Source of the DNA: Dallia pectoralis
Taxonomy: Eukaryota; Chordata; Actinopteri; Esociformes; Umbridae
Assembly (NCBI GenBank): GCA_029465975.1
Contig: CM055740.1
Coordinates: 6,556,733 to 6,620,732 of the forward strand
Direction: 5' to 3'
Length of the DNA stretch: 64,000 nucleotides
Below the pieces are notes generated by a model. The model was not told the origin of the DNA, searched no databases, and worked only from the letters and a program-made list of their open reading frames with translations. Positions 1-10,600 of this stretch are shown piece after piece; within the stretch, counting starts at the first letter, position 1; the number at the start of each line of letters is the position of its first letter. Position numbers and translations under genes: made by a program.

Positions 1-1515
1 GGTCTGACTGCTCTTCTAACTGATGAGAGATTGCTGGGATCAAAGGCCTCTGCCGCTAACGCGCTGCTTGGTTTTTGAAACGGTTAGTCACACACACATT
101 TTATGTTTCACTGTAGGTGTTGGCAAGTCCGATTTTCTCTAACATTAACTCGATAACCTTAAATCGAACCATCATTTATTACCCTGAATTTCAATCTTAA
201 ATTGAAAGTGTATCCACATGGAGAAACTGTCCATGTTTTACTATCCTTGCAGGATTTTTGGCCGTACCACGAAAGGTAAAAAACACCCACCCATAAACTC
301 ATTGTGTGCGCGTGCCCGCATATATTTGCGTGTGTGTTCGGGGGAATATGTTTAATGTAGTTAACAAAAAAATAGCCAGGACGAAAAACCGGACAAAACA
401 GTAGAAAAAAGACGCAAATTGTGTAATTTAGCGTCGTGTGACATTGATTGGTCTTAAGTAGCTTCTCATTCCGTGCGCAGACAAAAATGCGCCCAATCAG
501 AGCCGCTTCCTAATGCCACGTGACGCAACCAGTGCTGATCACGTGGGAGGTCGGAGCACCAATCAGCGGATACTAGAAGAAGCAGATTACAGGCAAGACT
601 CGGGACCGGTTATCTGGTCACAAATGAATCCCACCCTTGGACCAAAACACACGTTAATTGCCAAATCATAACATGTGTCTGGGAAACTGTTATCAGGAAA
701 CGGGGGACATGGTGGTGCCCGGTATTACTAATTATGGCCCCTATTAGACAACTTCCAATTGTCACATTGTGTCTCCTCACATTTGGACCGATTAGAAACA
801 CCTTCCAGATTACTTGTTTTGTTATCTTTGTCTGACGACTATGTCTATAGCTGTTGAGCAGAGATGGGTGGTGGTGGCCCTTTGTTTTTTTGTGACTGCA
901 TGCCTCCACAATCATCAGACGTGGCAGTGATATATGGGTTTGATGTGTGCCAGTTGGATCAGAGCTGCACCGGGCACATATGTGTGTGTGTCACCTTGAC
1001 AAATGTACAACTGTGTAAAGTGAGCCAATGCGTGGAATGCAACGCAACAAGCAGGACTTTAGAAACATCTGTCAAGGAGGAACATGCATTTCACACGAAT
1101 GCTTTCCCTTTGATAGACGCCATTGGTTCACCACTGTGAATAATTGGTTTGCAGAACACATTCCATATTGGCCTATAGGGTCGGTATATATGTGGTCTCT
1201 ACAGCAGAGGTGCATTAGAAAACCCCTTTGGGAATTAATAGCTTATTGTACAGACGTGCGGGTCTGGTAAATGAGTACAAAGAAGAGCAGCATATATCAC
1301 GTTACCAACACAAAATAGTAACACATAATCTAACATATCATCATAGTACTTTTCATGGTAATTCAGTATAGCTCCTGTTTTAGCTGGGCAAAGCTTAACT
1401 TTGATGCAAATATTTATTTTAATAAAATATATTGTGCTCATATAAAAACCAATCTGGATAAATAGCATAAAACATATAGGCAACTTGATTTTTTTTGTAT
1501 AATATCTCCACTCAC
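1..1515 (-). other. wnt2: wnt2 intron 2 (partial)
   Basis: Non-coding; no Wnt exon was found on either strand. It holds the left arm of a 180-bp inverted repeat (about 33-212) and otherwise unremarkable AT-rich sequence. The short open frames here show no recognisable protein. Confidence 0.6.
33..212. repeat. left arm of a long inverted repeat
   Basis: The stretch from GGGATCAAAGG to AAATTGAAAGTG recurs inverted at about 3863-4050 with scattered mismatches and small indels. Sequence diverges sharply outside both arms, so the boundaries look like those of a repeat unit. Confidence 0.75.
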
Positions 1516-1736
1516 TTCTCATCAGTAGCCGACCGAACACGTTGTGGTCTCTCGGATGAGTGTTGCAGTTCCATCGGTGGTTCTGAAACTGGTGTTGGCA
1601 TTCCCCGATCCAGTCCCTAATCCCGGCCCCGATCGCCTGCATGATGTTGGGATGCTGGCGGCACAGCTGCCGCTGTTTGTTCACCAACCCCGGGATGTTG
1701 TCGCACATCACCTGGGACCCGAGGGTGCCCATGTAC
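1516..1736 (-). CDS. wnt2: wnt2 exon 2
   Basis: 221 bases between an ACGCAG acceptor and a GTGAGT donor, leaving phase 1. It codes for [16 protein letters not shown] through [20 protein letters not shown], close to human WNT2 residues 28 to about 100. The cysteines of the N-terminal Wnt domain are kept. Confidence 0.92.
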
Positions 1737-2106
1737 CTGCGTAAAGAGAATATTATTTTGTATCTTTTTCAAAGCCCCTGTAGGGTAAATACAAATGATG
1801 AAACACTAAGCAACAATTTAATATATAACTTTTGGACACATTGGTGTCTATAGCGAGCTTCTAAAACCCTGGCAGCCATTTACTTTAATTAACCCATTTT
1901 ACAGCACATGTGCGTTGCATATGCATTAGTACAGTACATCCGAATATATGGTGGCCTATAAATTAATTATATACGTATACTTATAATCACTGAATAATTC
2001 TTATTCATATTAACTCAACTCACCACCAAGATCCGTCGACTCCAGGCGTAAACCAGCAGACCGCTACAAATAAATAAAAACATATTCCACTTGGTGATAC
2101 GTTCAT
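1516..2106 (-). CDS. wnt2: wnt2, partial gene: exons 1-2, the rest lies beyond the left edge
   Basis: Secreted, lipid-modified Wnt ligand acting through Frizzled/LRP receptors. Two exons are visible. Exon 1 codes for a hydrophobic signal peptide ending in a GSWW motif. Exon 2 codes for the start of the mature protein, with the Wnt2 features [20 protein letters not shown] and RWNCNT. The joined frame gives the first 101 residues. I chose the ATG at 2106 because its frame alone yields the MN...[10 protein letters not shown] signal region that aligns with human WNT2 and joins exon 2 at the conserved phase-2 junction. Later exons, with the bulk of the cysteines and the acylated serine, should lie left of position 1; I saw nothing like them in 1-1515. 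asz1 lies about 2 kb upstream on the same strand, the vertebrate arrangement. Confidence 0.92.
2024..2106 (-). CDS. wnt2: wnt2 exon 1 (signal peptide)
   Basis: 83 coding bases from the ATG to a GTGAG donor at 2023-2022. They code for 27 codons plus two bases: a hydrophobic leader ([12 protein letters not shown]) then TPGVDGSW. The last two bases join the first G of exon 2 to make the second Trp of the conserved WW pair. Confidence 0.88.
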
Positions 2107-2681
2107 ATTACTAACGTGTGGTCGGCGGGCACATTCAGGCACCTGTACGGGGCACGTCCATGGATGACAAATAGACCACACGGGATGAGTTTAATGAAAA
2201 TGATGAAAAAATGCAATTGCACAAATCAATAAAGTTGTGCTCTCAAATTGCATGAAAAAGAGCAATAATGTTCTACAGAACGAACGAATTTATGATGTGC
2301 GTAAAAACCATATAACTATCCTTTGTTTGCGACCATCAGGATGTGTAAAGTCGCACCAGCCGATCAGAGGTTTGCAGTCCCACTATAGGCGGATGAGCGT
2401 CTGCTATCTGGTTTCAGATCAGGGTTAAACACACTATAGGGGTGGGCCGCAGTCCGGTCTCAGGAATGAGCTGAAGAAATGAGACGTCTCAAAGTATCTG
2501 TTCAGGCGAGCTTGACACCAGACACAAGCTTGGCCGATATCCAACGTGCAGAATGTGGTACAACCAAGGCGATGTAATAAACCTGCGCTTTAACGAGAAC
2601 AATCAGATTATTATAATCTTATTTTAAATAGAATTATATGCCATTCATTAATTCCCAGGTGACAAATATTGCCGGGTGCAT

Positions 2682-2808
2682 GTGTTGCGACCTAGGTATT
2701 ATTTTATAATTTTCCCAGAATATTAATCAATTAAAAATACCATTAACTCACATTTAATTCATTCTGGGAAAATTATAAAACAATAAAATAATATCTAGGT
2801 CGCAACAC
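2682..2808. repeat. hairpin-forming inverted repeat, MITE-like
   Basis: The left arm at 2682-2721 (GTGTTGCGACCTAGGTATTA onward to CCCAGAAT) is matched inverted by 2761-2808 across a 39-bp AT-rich loop. The right arm carries a small extra AT-rich insertion. It lies upstream of wnt2 exon 1. Confidence 0.75.
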
Positions 2809-3713
2809 CTGTCGCGATAGTTTAGAGACACACACGGAGATATGACATTGTTTTAGATTGGACAAATGGACAATTAGGAATATTTGGGAAAAGCTCAATT
2901 CAGATTCCTCAAATGCCTCAACTAACGCAGATGTGTGCATTCAACATTGGATTATCACATTCTTCTGAAGTCGCTTCTAAATCTGTCCGATTGTCACATA
3001 GTGTTTCCTTTCACTTTGATCTCCCCGCTTTATGTGACTGAATGTTCCCGTGTGTTCTCGGTCCAGGGTTCCCGGGGTCTGGTGGTCTCCTGACCGGATG
3101 AGATTAATGCTCACATTGGATTCTCTCCTGATCTCCGTGGAAGAACTGAACAATTTAGGAAATTCATTAAAACAACATGCCACCAGTATTATGGACACAC
3201 TCTAGGAAGGCTCCATTGGTAGCTTGCTCACTCCATTAAACATCAGTCTGGTGCATAAGGCTGTAAACTGGTTTTACAGATTACAGTGACAGGATGACTA
3301 AATCCCTAGATAAAACATTTAATACATTATGATTTATGTAATGTTTTGTTAGTTTGATTTGTGTATAGTGTAATTGTTAATAATAAATGTATATAACTCA
3401 TCCACTTAAGTTTCAGTTATACAGTATAAACAAGATTAAACCAAAGATTACCCATAATTATTTTAAACCGCCCTAAAACTATTTTAAAAACATGTTAGAG
3501 TATAACTGAAATTAACGTTTTTTATTAAAATTATCATAATCAAAAATACTATAATAGACTATTTTTATAATAACTTTATATGCATGCAAAATAAATATTT
3601 TTTGTGAACTCCGGAATATTTCATTTAATACTGTATGTATATTGTAATAGATTAATTAAGTCCTTACGAAGACAGCAACCAAATGCAGGAAAAGGCTGGA
3701 TACTCGAAGGGTT

Positions 3714-3719
3714 TTTATT
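3714..3719 (-). promoter_or_regulatory. possible asz1 polyadenylation signal
   Basis: AATAAA on the minus strand, about 390 bp after the asz1 stop codon. It is the first canonical hexamer I noticed downstream. If it is used, the asz1 3' UTR includes the right arm of the inverted repeat. Confidence 0.3.
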
Positions 3720-3862
3720 TTGCTGAAGCCCATAAAGCTCAAAATCAATACAATAAAGTAATAATAAAATAAATAAAAAATAATACTACATCGGAACCTG
3801 AATGAAAAAACATACTTCCTTTAAACTTAAATCTATATTTGTCATAATTCTTCAAACAGAAA

Positions 3863-4050
3863 CACTTTCAATTTAGGAGTAAGATTGATATTCAGGGTAA
3901 TAAATGATGGTTTGATTTAAGGTTATCAAGTTAACGTTAGAGAAAATCTGGATTGCCAACACGTACAGTGAAACATAAAATGTGTGTGTGACAGAGTAAC
4001 CGTTTCAAAAACCAAGCAGCGCGTTAGCGGCAGAGCCCTTTGATCCCAAT
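3863..4050. repeat. right arm of a long inverted repeat
   Basis: Inverted counterpart of about 33-212. Together the two copies flank wnt2 exons 1 and 2. The copy lies immediately downstream of the asz1 stop codon, so it may be transcribed in the asz1 3' UTR. Confidence 0.75.
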
Positions 4051-4111
4051 AAAATTACAGTAATTAACCGAACTTTTAACTATTTATCTAAATGACGTGA
4101 TTGGGTGGCGA

Positions 4112-4264
4112 CTATAGATAAACCCAAACAGTCTTTCCTCTAGACAGGGCAAACAGCAGGCCTGCTCCGAGCATGCTCAGTGCGGTCGCCTTCAGGACCC
4201 ATCTCCTCCAGTCACCGTGGGAACCAGGTTGTGGAAGCAGGAAGGATCCTCCGGCCGGGTCCAT
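4112..4264 (-). CDS. asz1: asz1 exon 13 (tail anchor and stop)
   Basis: Follows a CTCCTCCTCTTCCTAAG acceptor and codes for a Gly/Pro-rich linker, WRRW, then a hydrophobic segment [18 protein letters not shown] and [10 protein letters not shown] before TAG. A hydrophobic C-terminal anchor is typical of this protein. The acceptor is inferred from phase and pyrimidine tract. Confidence 0.83.
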   Translation of the reverse strand: MDPAGGSFLLPQPGSHGDWRRWVLKATALSMLGAGLLFALSRGKTVWVYL

Positions 4265-4338
4265 CTTAGGAAGAGGAGGAGCAAAACGTTGCAGGCGAAA
4301 GGTTACAACGAGCATTGTCGACACAAATGAGAGACAAG

Positions 4339-4412
<74 letters not shown>

Positions 4413-6423
4413 CACACACACCTAATGCCGGATATGTTTGACCTAATCCTGACCGGATGGGATCAGTTTAGGCCGTGTCCCAAAATGCACCAAATTCACT
4501 ACTGTACATAGTGCACTACTTTGACCCAGAGCCCACTTGTTAAATGTAGTACACTTGAGGTAATAAGATGCCACTTAGGACCTGACCTGTGGGTGAGAAT
4601 TGGCTCAATGACTGATGATAATTGGCTGAATAGAGCGGAGATTAAGCTATAGTTACTTTCTGCGTAGGTGGCATATGATTTCAGAAAGTGCTTGTGAAAG
4701 TACCCAGCCTAAAACACTGCAGAGGAAGCAACAACATTTGTGCAAAGGGGCTCGGAAAAACTTGGAACAAAAACATCAGAGAAGATCCAGACTCCGAAGT
4801 GTGCCAAGTGAAGATCATAAAAGTACATAACATCAATATGTTTACATGTTCTGGTGAACAGGTCAATAAACACAGGTGAGCAGTGTCCAGAGTCTTGCCG
4901 AATTGAGATGTCGTTTTAAAATTGACTAAGACCTCAGTAAGATTATAAGGGAATATGTTCTTATTCCACCCAGTTAGATTTCTCTTCTAGTACCGTCCAC
5001 TAGGAACACACAAAACAAGGTCATAATTTGTGGTAAAAAGATATGCCACATTTGTAGAAAAATAACCAAAAGAGATTTTATTTATTAAATCTGGACGTTA
5101 CCATTTTCCAGGGACGAGCAGTGAGATACATTTAATTTTCTAATATGATGCAGCATCGTTTTAAAGCAAACAAATTATAGCCAGCAGACATAATTGCACG
5201 TCTCACTCCGTGAAAATGTTTTACTTTTTACACGGACGGTCCTGTGAATAAAAAGCGATAAACGTAATTCCTGTATCCGAAGGCTTCAAGCAACAACACA
5301 ACTGCCATGGGCCGCAGCTGGAGAAATGTAACCACTGTTAGATTCAAAGACGTACCGAAGCCAATAATGAAGCCAATAATGAAGCCAATAATGAAGCCAA
5401 TAATGAAGCGTACATGAGATCTGAACAATATCATGTTTGTACCAATCCAAGATTGCACCTTTTAATTTGACTGGGCAGGCGTTTAAAAGCTGCTGTTGAA
5501 GTCATGAGGCAGATCTTAAGGCACACACCCACATGCCAAATATTTCTCTGGCAGGTACATGGTGTGCTAACAAGAATTATTACGCTACTGAAATTGACAG
5601 ATTTTCACCGTGCGAAAGGAATTCAGTTCACCTTACATGACTACAGTTCTGAAACTTGAGCTTTTTTATTTTATTCTTGCGGGTAAACGCATCATCTCGT
5701 GGCTAAAATATGTTACTGCAGATTTTTTTATATTTACTAACATCATCTATCTCAGTGGTTGCCAACCAGGGGTACGAGGACCACCGGGGGTACTTGGCCT
5801 AGCAACAGGGGGTATATAAGTACACGCACACAGAACTGATTATTCGCTTACAATCTAATCTACCCAGACCTCAATATGTGCCTTTGTTAAGAAGGGAATC
5901 AACGTCATTAGTTTCCGCTGTCATAATGTCTTGGCCTTTCGGTGCACAACAGAATAGCCGATGATCATATAATATCAATATAATGTGTACTCTAAATTCC
6001 CCATAACTGCTTTCCCTTAAGTCGGTCACACTATGTGATCTTGGTAGCTATTTGTTTTCTCTGGCTTTGTATACAAGATGACATCCATCAGGTGACTGCA
6101 AACACAGTAGCCCTCAACTCTTTACTAATTTTTTTTTTTTTTCTAGGACACAAACAATATGACAACACGTTACCATAATGGAACACGGTTGACCAATACA
6201 CAGCCCTTCTCGATGGCTTCTTCAAGTCAACCATGCCCAAAAACCATTCATCTGGCCACTAGAGGGCAGCAACTAGCAGTGTTCTGTTCATCAGACAACC
6301 CCATGTCTCATCCTCCACCATTTTTCATTAAATCGGTGTACAATTAGATCACTAATTGGTCTGGGTGAAGTGATCCTGAACCCGAGGGAGGATTTGTGGT
6401 TCTTCTGTATGTTTTCTCTGTCC

Positions 6424-6461
<38 letters not shown>

Positions 6462-7562
6462 TGGGGGCTTGGTGTCACGACGAGCCCCAACAGATAAGAT
6501 TAAACGGGTGCGAGGTCCACCCCCCCACGGGCCCTGAGCCAGTCTCTCCAAATGGCCTCCGTTGGTTGTCAGATTCCTGTCTGACAGCGCCAGCGTCCGG
6601 GGCTGCCCAGTCAACCCCTCTCCTCTCCTCACCCTAAACCCCTGACAGGACACTGTCACACTGCCTCTGAGTTATGGGCTGTGAGGACTCGCCCTGTCAG
6701 AACCCCACACACGCCCAGCCGATGGAGACAGAAGGCCGGAGAGGCCGGGAAGAAAAAGGGGAGTTGACCCGAGTCTGTGGGAAGTGGACCAGGACCATGT
6801 CGGTGGAGACTGAGACAGACATGTGAGAGAAAAGTGTGAGACGTAGAGGAAACTGAGCCTGACCTGTGAGAAAAAAAGTGAGACGTAGAGGAAACTGAGT
6901 CTGACCTGTGAGAAAAAAAGTGAGACGTAGAGGAAACTGAGCCTGACCTGTGAGAGAAAAGTGTGAGACGTAGAGGAAACTGAGCCTGTATGTCCGAGTG
7001 GACTGAAGGGAGACCCAGACCCGACCCACGGAGTCTCGGTGGGGGAGAATCTGACAGGTCAGACATACCTTATGCAGCAGGTTCCTCAGACAGGTGACCT
7101 CTTTCTGCAGGTCGCCAGTTTGTGCCACCAGCTCATTACAGATGGCCTGTGCCTCCTTGTTGGGATCCAGGGACAACACCAGCTGTGTAGATGGGAAGAG
7201 AGAGTCAGAGACTGGGACGGGACTCATCCAGACCAATCCATCAGTGCTGTAGTGTCTGACTGACTGAAAACCAGCTCACCTAATCTCATACCCCCGCAAA
7301 CATGAGGGCCCAGCACACTGCCAGCAGAGCTGATGGGGAATGAGCTCCAGGAGATTAGGCAACCATACTGTCTGCTTTCAGTCAGAGGCTACAGTACTGC
7401 TGGATCAGCCTTACATCTTTTGGACCATCAAAGGACAGGGAGCGACACACACACCTCTGAGGCTCGGTGGGGGAAGCGGCCGATGACGTCCTGCACCGTC
7501 TCCGTCAGGTAGCAGCACTGCTGTCTCAGGCTGATTAGGAATGTGTACAGCTCCTCACTCCT

Positions 7563-7610
<48 letters not shown>

Positions 7611-10600
7611 GCACACGCAGACACACACAGACAAACATAAACACACACACACTGACACAGCAGAATCTCACAGCAGAATCTCACAAGACACATGACAAAC
7701 AGCCAAAATGTGAAAGGGTGTCCTAACATAATACGTGTGGTGGAGCAGTGGTCACCCTCCTCAGCGCCAAAGTGTGTATGTTTAAGGACCTCTGTGCTTC
7801 ACACTGTGTGTGTGACAGTGAGTGAGCAGCAGAGACCCATGTCAGCCCCATGTCACTCCACATTCCTGCCCCTATACGTCTCACCAGACCAGGGGCGAGG
7901 CACAGACAGACCCCCCCCCCACCACCACCACTCTACTCCTGCTAAGTGTTACAAGCGAGGGCCTATCAGTCTTGGACGCGCTAGATAAACTAACAGAGCC
8001 CTGGTCCCGAGCTACGAGGAGAAGATAGTAACTCCAGTCTGACTGACACTGTTTACAGGCTGTGCTGACAAGAGTGCGAGTGTCACCGAACAGCTGCTAT
8101 ACACGCACACACACACGCACACACACACACGCACGCACGCACCCACGCACGCACGCAGAGAGCGAGATGTACCATTAAGATACAATAACAACCCATCAAC
8201 CAACACAAACCCGCGTAGTCATAACAACAGAAAGAGAAAGAAACGAGGCCTTGATGAATTTTACGTGCAAATCATTTGGATCAAACATTTCTTTTTCCCT
8301 CCCTGTAGTTTAGTGGAGTCTGAAACATGTGGGGGAATCCTGGCCACTGGCCACACACATGTTCTGATGTATGTTCAAAGCATTTTCTGTCTAACTGTGT
8401 GGATGTCTGTCTGTCTGACTGTGTGGATGTCTGTCTGTGTGGATGTCTGTCTGTGTGGATGTCTGTCTGTCTGTCTGTGTGGATGTCCGCTGGTACGAAT
8501 ATACAGCATGTCCCCTTGTCCAGCCATCGGTTAGTCGGTCTATTCATCATGGACTAGACCATGATAAAACTGTTCCAACTCAGGGTAATACACTTCAACA
8601 GAAGCATAAATTAGACCAGAAGAGATCCAACTCTTGACACATGAACTAGACCACATTAGTTTAATCCAGATGAACTACAACATGAAATAGACCACATTAG
8701 TTTAATCCAGATGAACTACAACATGAACTAGACCACATTAGTTTAATCCAGATGAACTACAACATGAACTAGACCACATTAGTTTATTCCAGATGAACTA
8801 CAACATGAACTAGACCACATTAGTTTAATCCAGATGAGCTACAACATGAACTAGACCACATTAGTTTAATCCAGATGAACTACAACATGAACTGGACCAC
8901 ATTAGTTTAATCCAGATGAACTACAACATGAACTAGAACTCATTAGTTTATTCCAGATGAACTACAACATGAACTAGACCACATTAGTTTATTCCAGATG
9001 AACTACAACATGAAATAGACCACATTAGTTTAATCCAGATGAACTACAACATGAAATAGACCACATTAGTTTAATCCAGATGAACTACAACATGAACTAG
9101 ACCACATTAGTTTAATCCAGATGAACTACAACATGAACTAGACCACATTAGTTTATTCCAGATGAACTACAACATGAACTAGACCACATTAGTTTAATCC
9201 AGATGAGCTACAACATGAACTAGACCACATTAGTTTAATCCAGATGAACTACAACATGAACTGGACCACATTAGTTTAATCCAGATGAACTACAACATGA
9301 ACTAGAACTCATTAGTTTATTCCAGATGAACTACAACATGAACTAGACCACATTAGTTTATTCCAGATGAACTACAACATGAACTAGACCACATTAGTTT
9401 AATCCAGATGAACTACAACATGAACTAGACCACATTAGTTTAATCCAGATGAACTACAACATGAACTAGACCACATTAGTTTATTCCAGATGAACTACAA
9501 CATCAACTAGACCACATGAGTTCAATCCACGCAGCTCTATGAGTGAGCTTAGTCACTCCACTGTGAAATAAACACACTGCATAAGGGAGGTGTTTCTCCG
9601 GTGCTTTCATGTTTACATAGTGGCCATCACAGAATATACCCGGGAGGATTTAGGGAGTGCCCCAGTACGCCCTACAATACAGTACAGTAAGCGAGAGGCC
9701 ACTAGGATTCATGACATGAGGGGCCTCAGACAGAGTGGGCCCCCTCATCAGTCACTGGGAAAGCAGAGAGAGAGACCGAGAGAGAGAGAGAGAGAGAGGA
9801 AAAGGGGAGCAGTGAAAGGGGATCTCCTCTCACCTTACCAATCATTAGAGCCATTACTTAAACCATTAGCACTCACTCTTCTCTCAGACAGACTACAGGA
9901 CGAGAAGCTGCGGTACAATAATAACTTCCTGTCTGAAGGCTGGACCGTGTGCGGGATGTGGGGGAGTTGCTTAGACAACCGGACGGGGTCATGTATGTTG
10001 CATGTGAAATGTTTTGCGAACACGATATGTGTGCGTGACAGTCCGACCCGGGAAGATGATTTTATTCGGTATTTTTCGTATTACACAAGCAGGCAAAGCC
10101 GTTAAATACTATGCTGTGAGCGAGGGTGGTCCTGCAGGCTAAGACCGTTTCTCTGGTACACATGCACTGTGCAGCTGTGTGGGTTCTGACCCGCTGCCCT
10201 GTAAAAGAAAGCATAAATCCTGACCATTTTAAAACAGCATGATTCCATACCCGGCGTCTATGTTCTGAAGCTGCTTGAGTGTTTCCAGGTCGACCTGGTC
10301 CAGACGCATCTCCTGCACTGAACTCAGAACCTTCCGCTGGTCCTCGGGGTCGGAGATACCAATCTGGGGAGAACAATGTTTAACACCTGGATAATACGCC
10401 GCTAACTCGGTTTGCTAAATACACAGATTTTTTTCATTCATGCTAGTTGGAGCATTGCCAGGTGAAGGAATCACCCCATGCCCTGCCACTCCACTCAATT
10501 ATTTTCCTGATTCCAGAAATTATCCAACCAGAATTTCGGAAAGCCCTCGAAATTTTTTACAAATTCCTCCTTCTTACCTTCTCTAAGTCCTCCTTCTCCA

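Larger units (their letters stand above)
2107..4111. other. interval between wnt2 start and asz1 stop
   Basis: About 2 kb containing the wnt2 upstream/5' UTR region on the minus strand, a hairpin (2682-2808), AT-rich DNA with a short inverted pair (TTTCAGTTATAC near 3411 and its complement near 3502), and the right arm of a long inverted repeat. No protein-coding exon recognised. Any wnt2 promoter must be here but I could not assign a TATA box or start site. Confidence 0.5.
4265..7068 (-). other. asz1: asz1 intron 12
   Basis: 2.8 kb, non-coding. Contains a CA repeat (4341-4421), a dispersed repeat (4471-4580), four to five copies of a 12-bp GAAGCCAATAAT unit (5357-5408), a stretch around 5755-5820 (AGGGGTACGAGGACC, GGGGGTACTTGG) like that seen around fish hAT-type copies, a GT run (6427-6458) and a short tandem repeat at 6832-6990. 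Confidence 0.55.

Noticed and set aside
1..1515. wnt2 exon 3
   Set aside because: No sequence for the conserved post-exon-2 Wnt block was found on the minus strand. It must lie outside the window.
9590..10105. 171-codon plus-strand open frame
   Set aside because: No recognisable domain, crosses a GA microsatellite, lies in an asz1 intron on the opposite strand, no conserved splice context.
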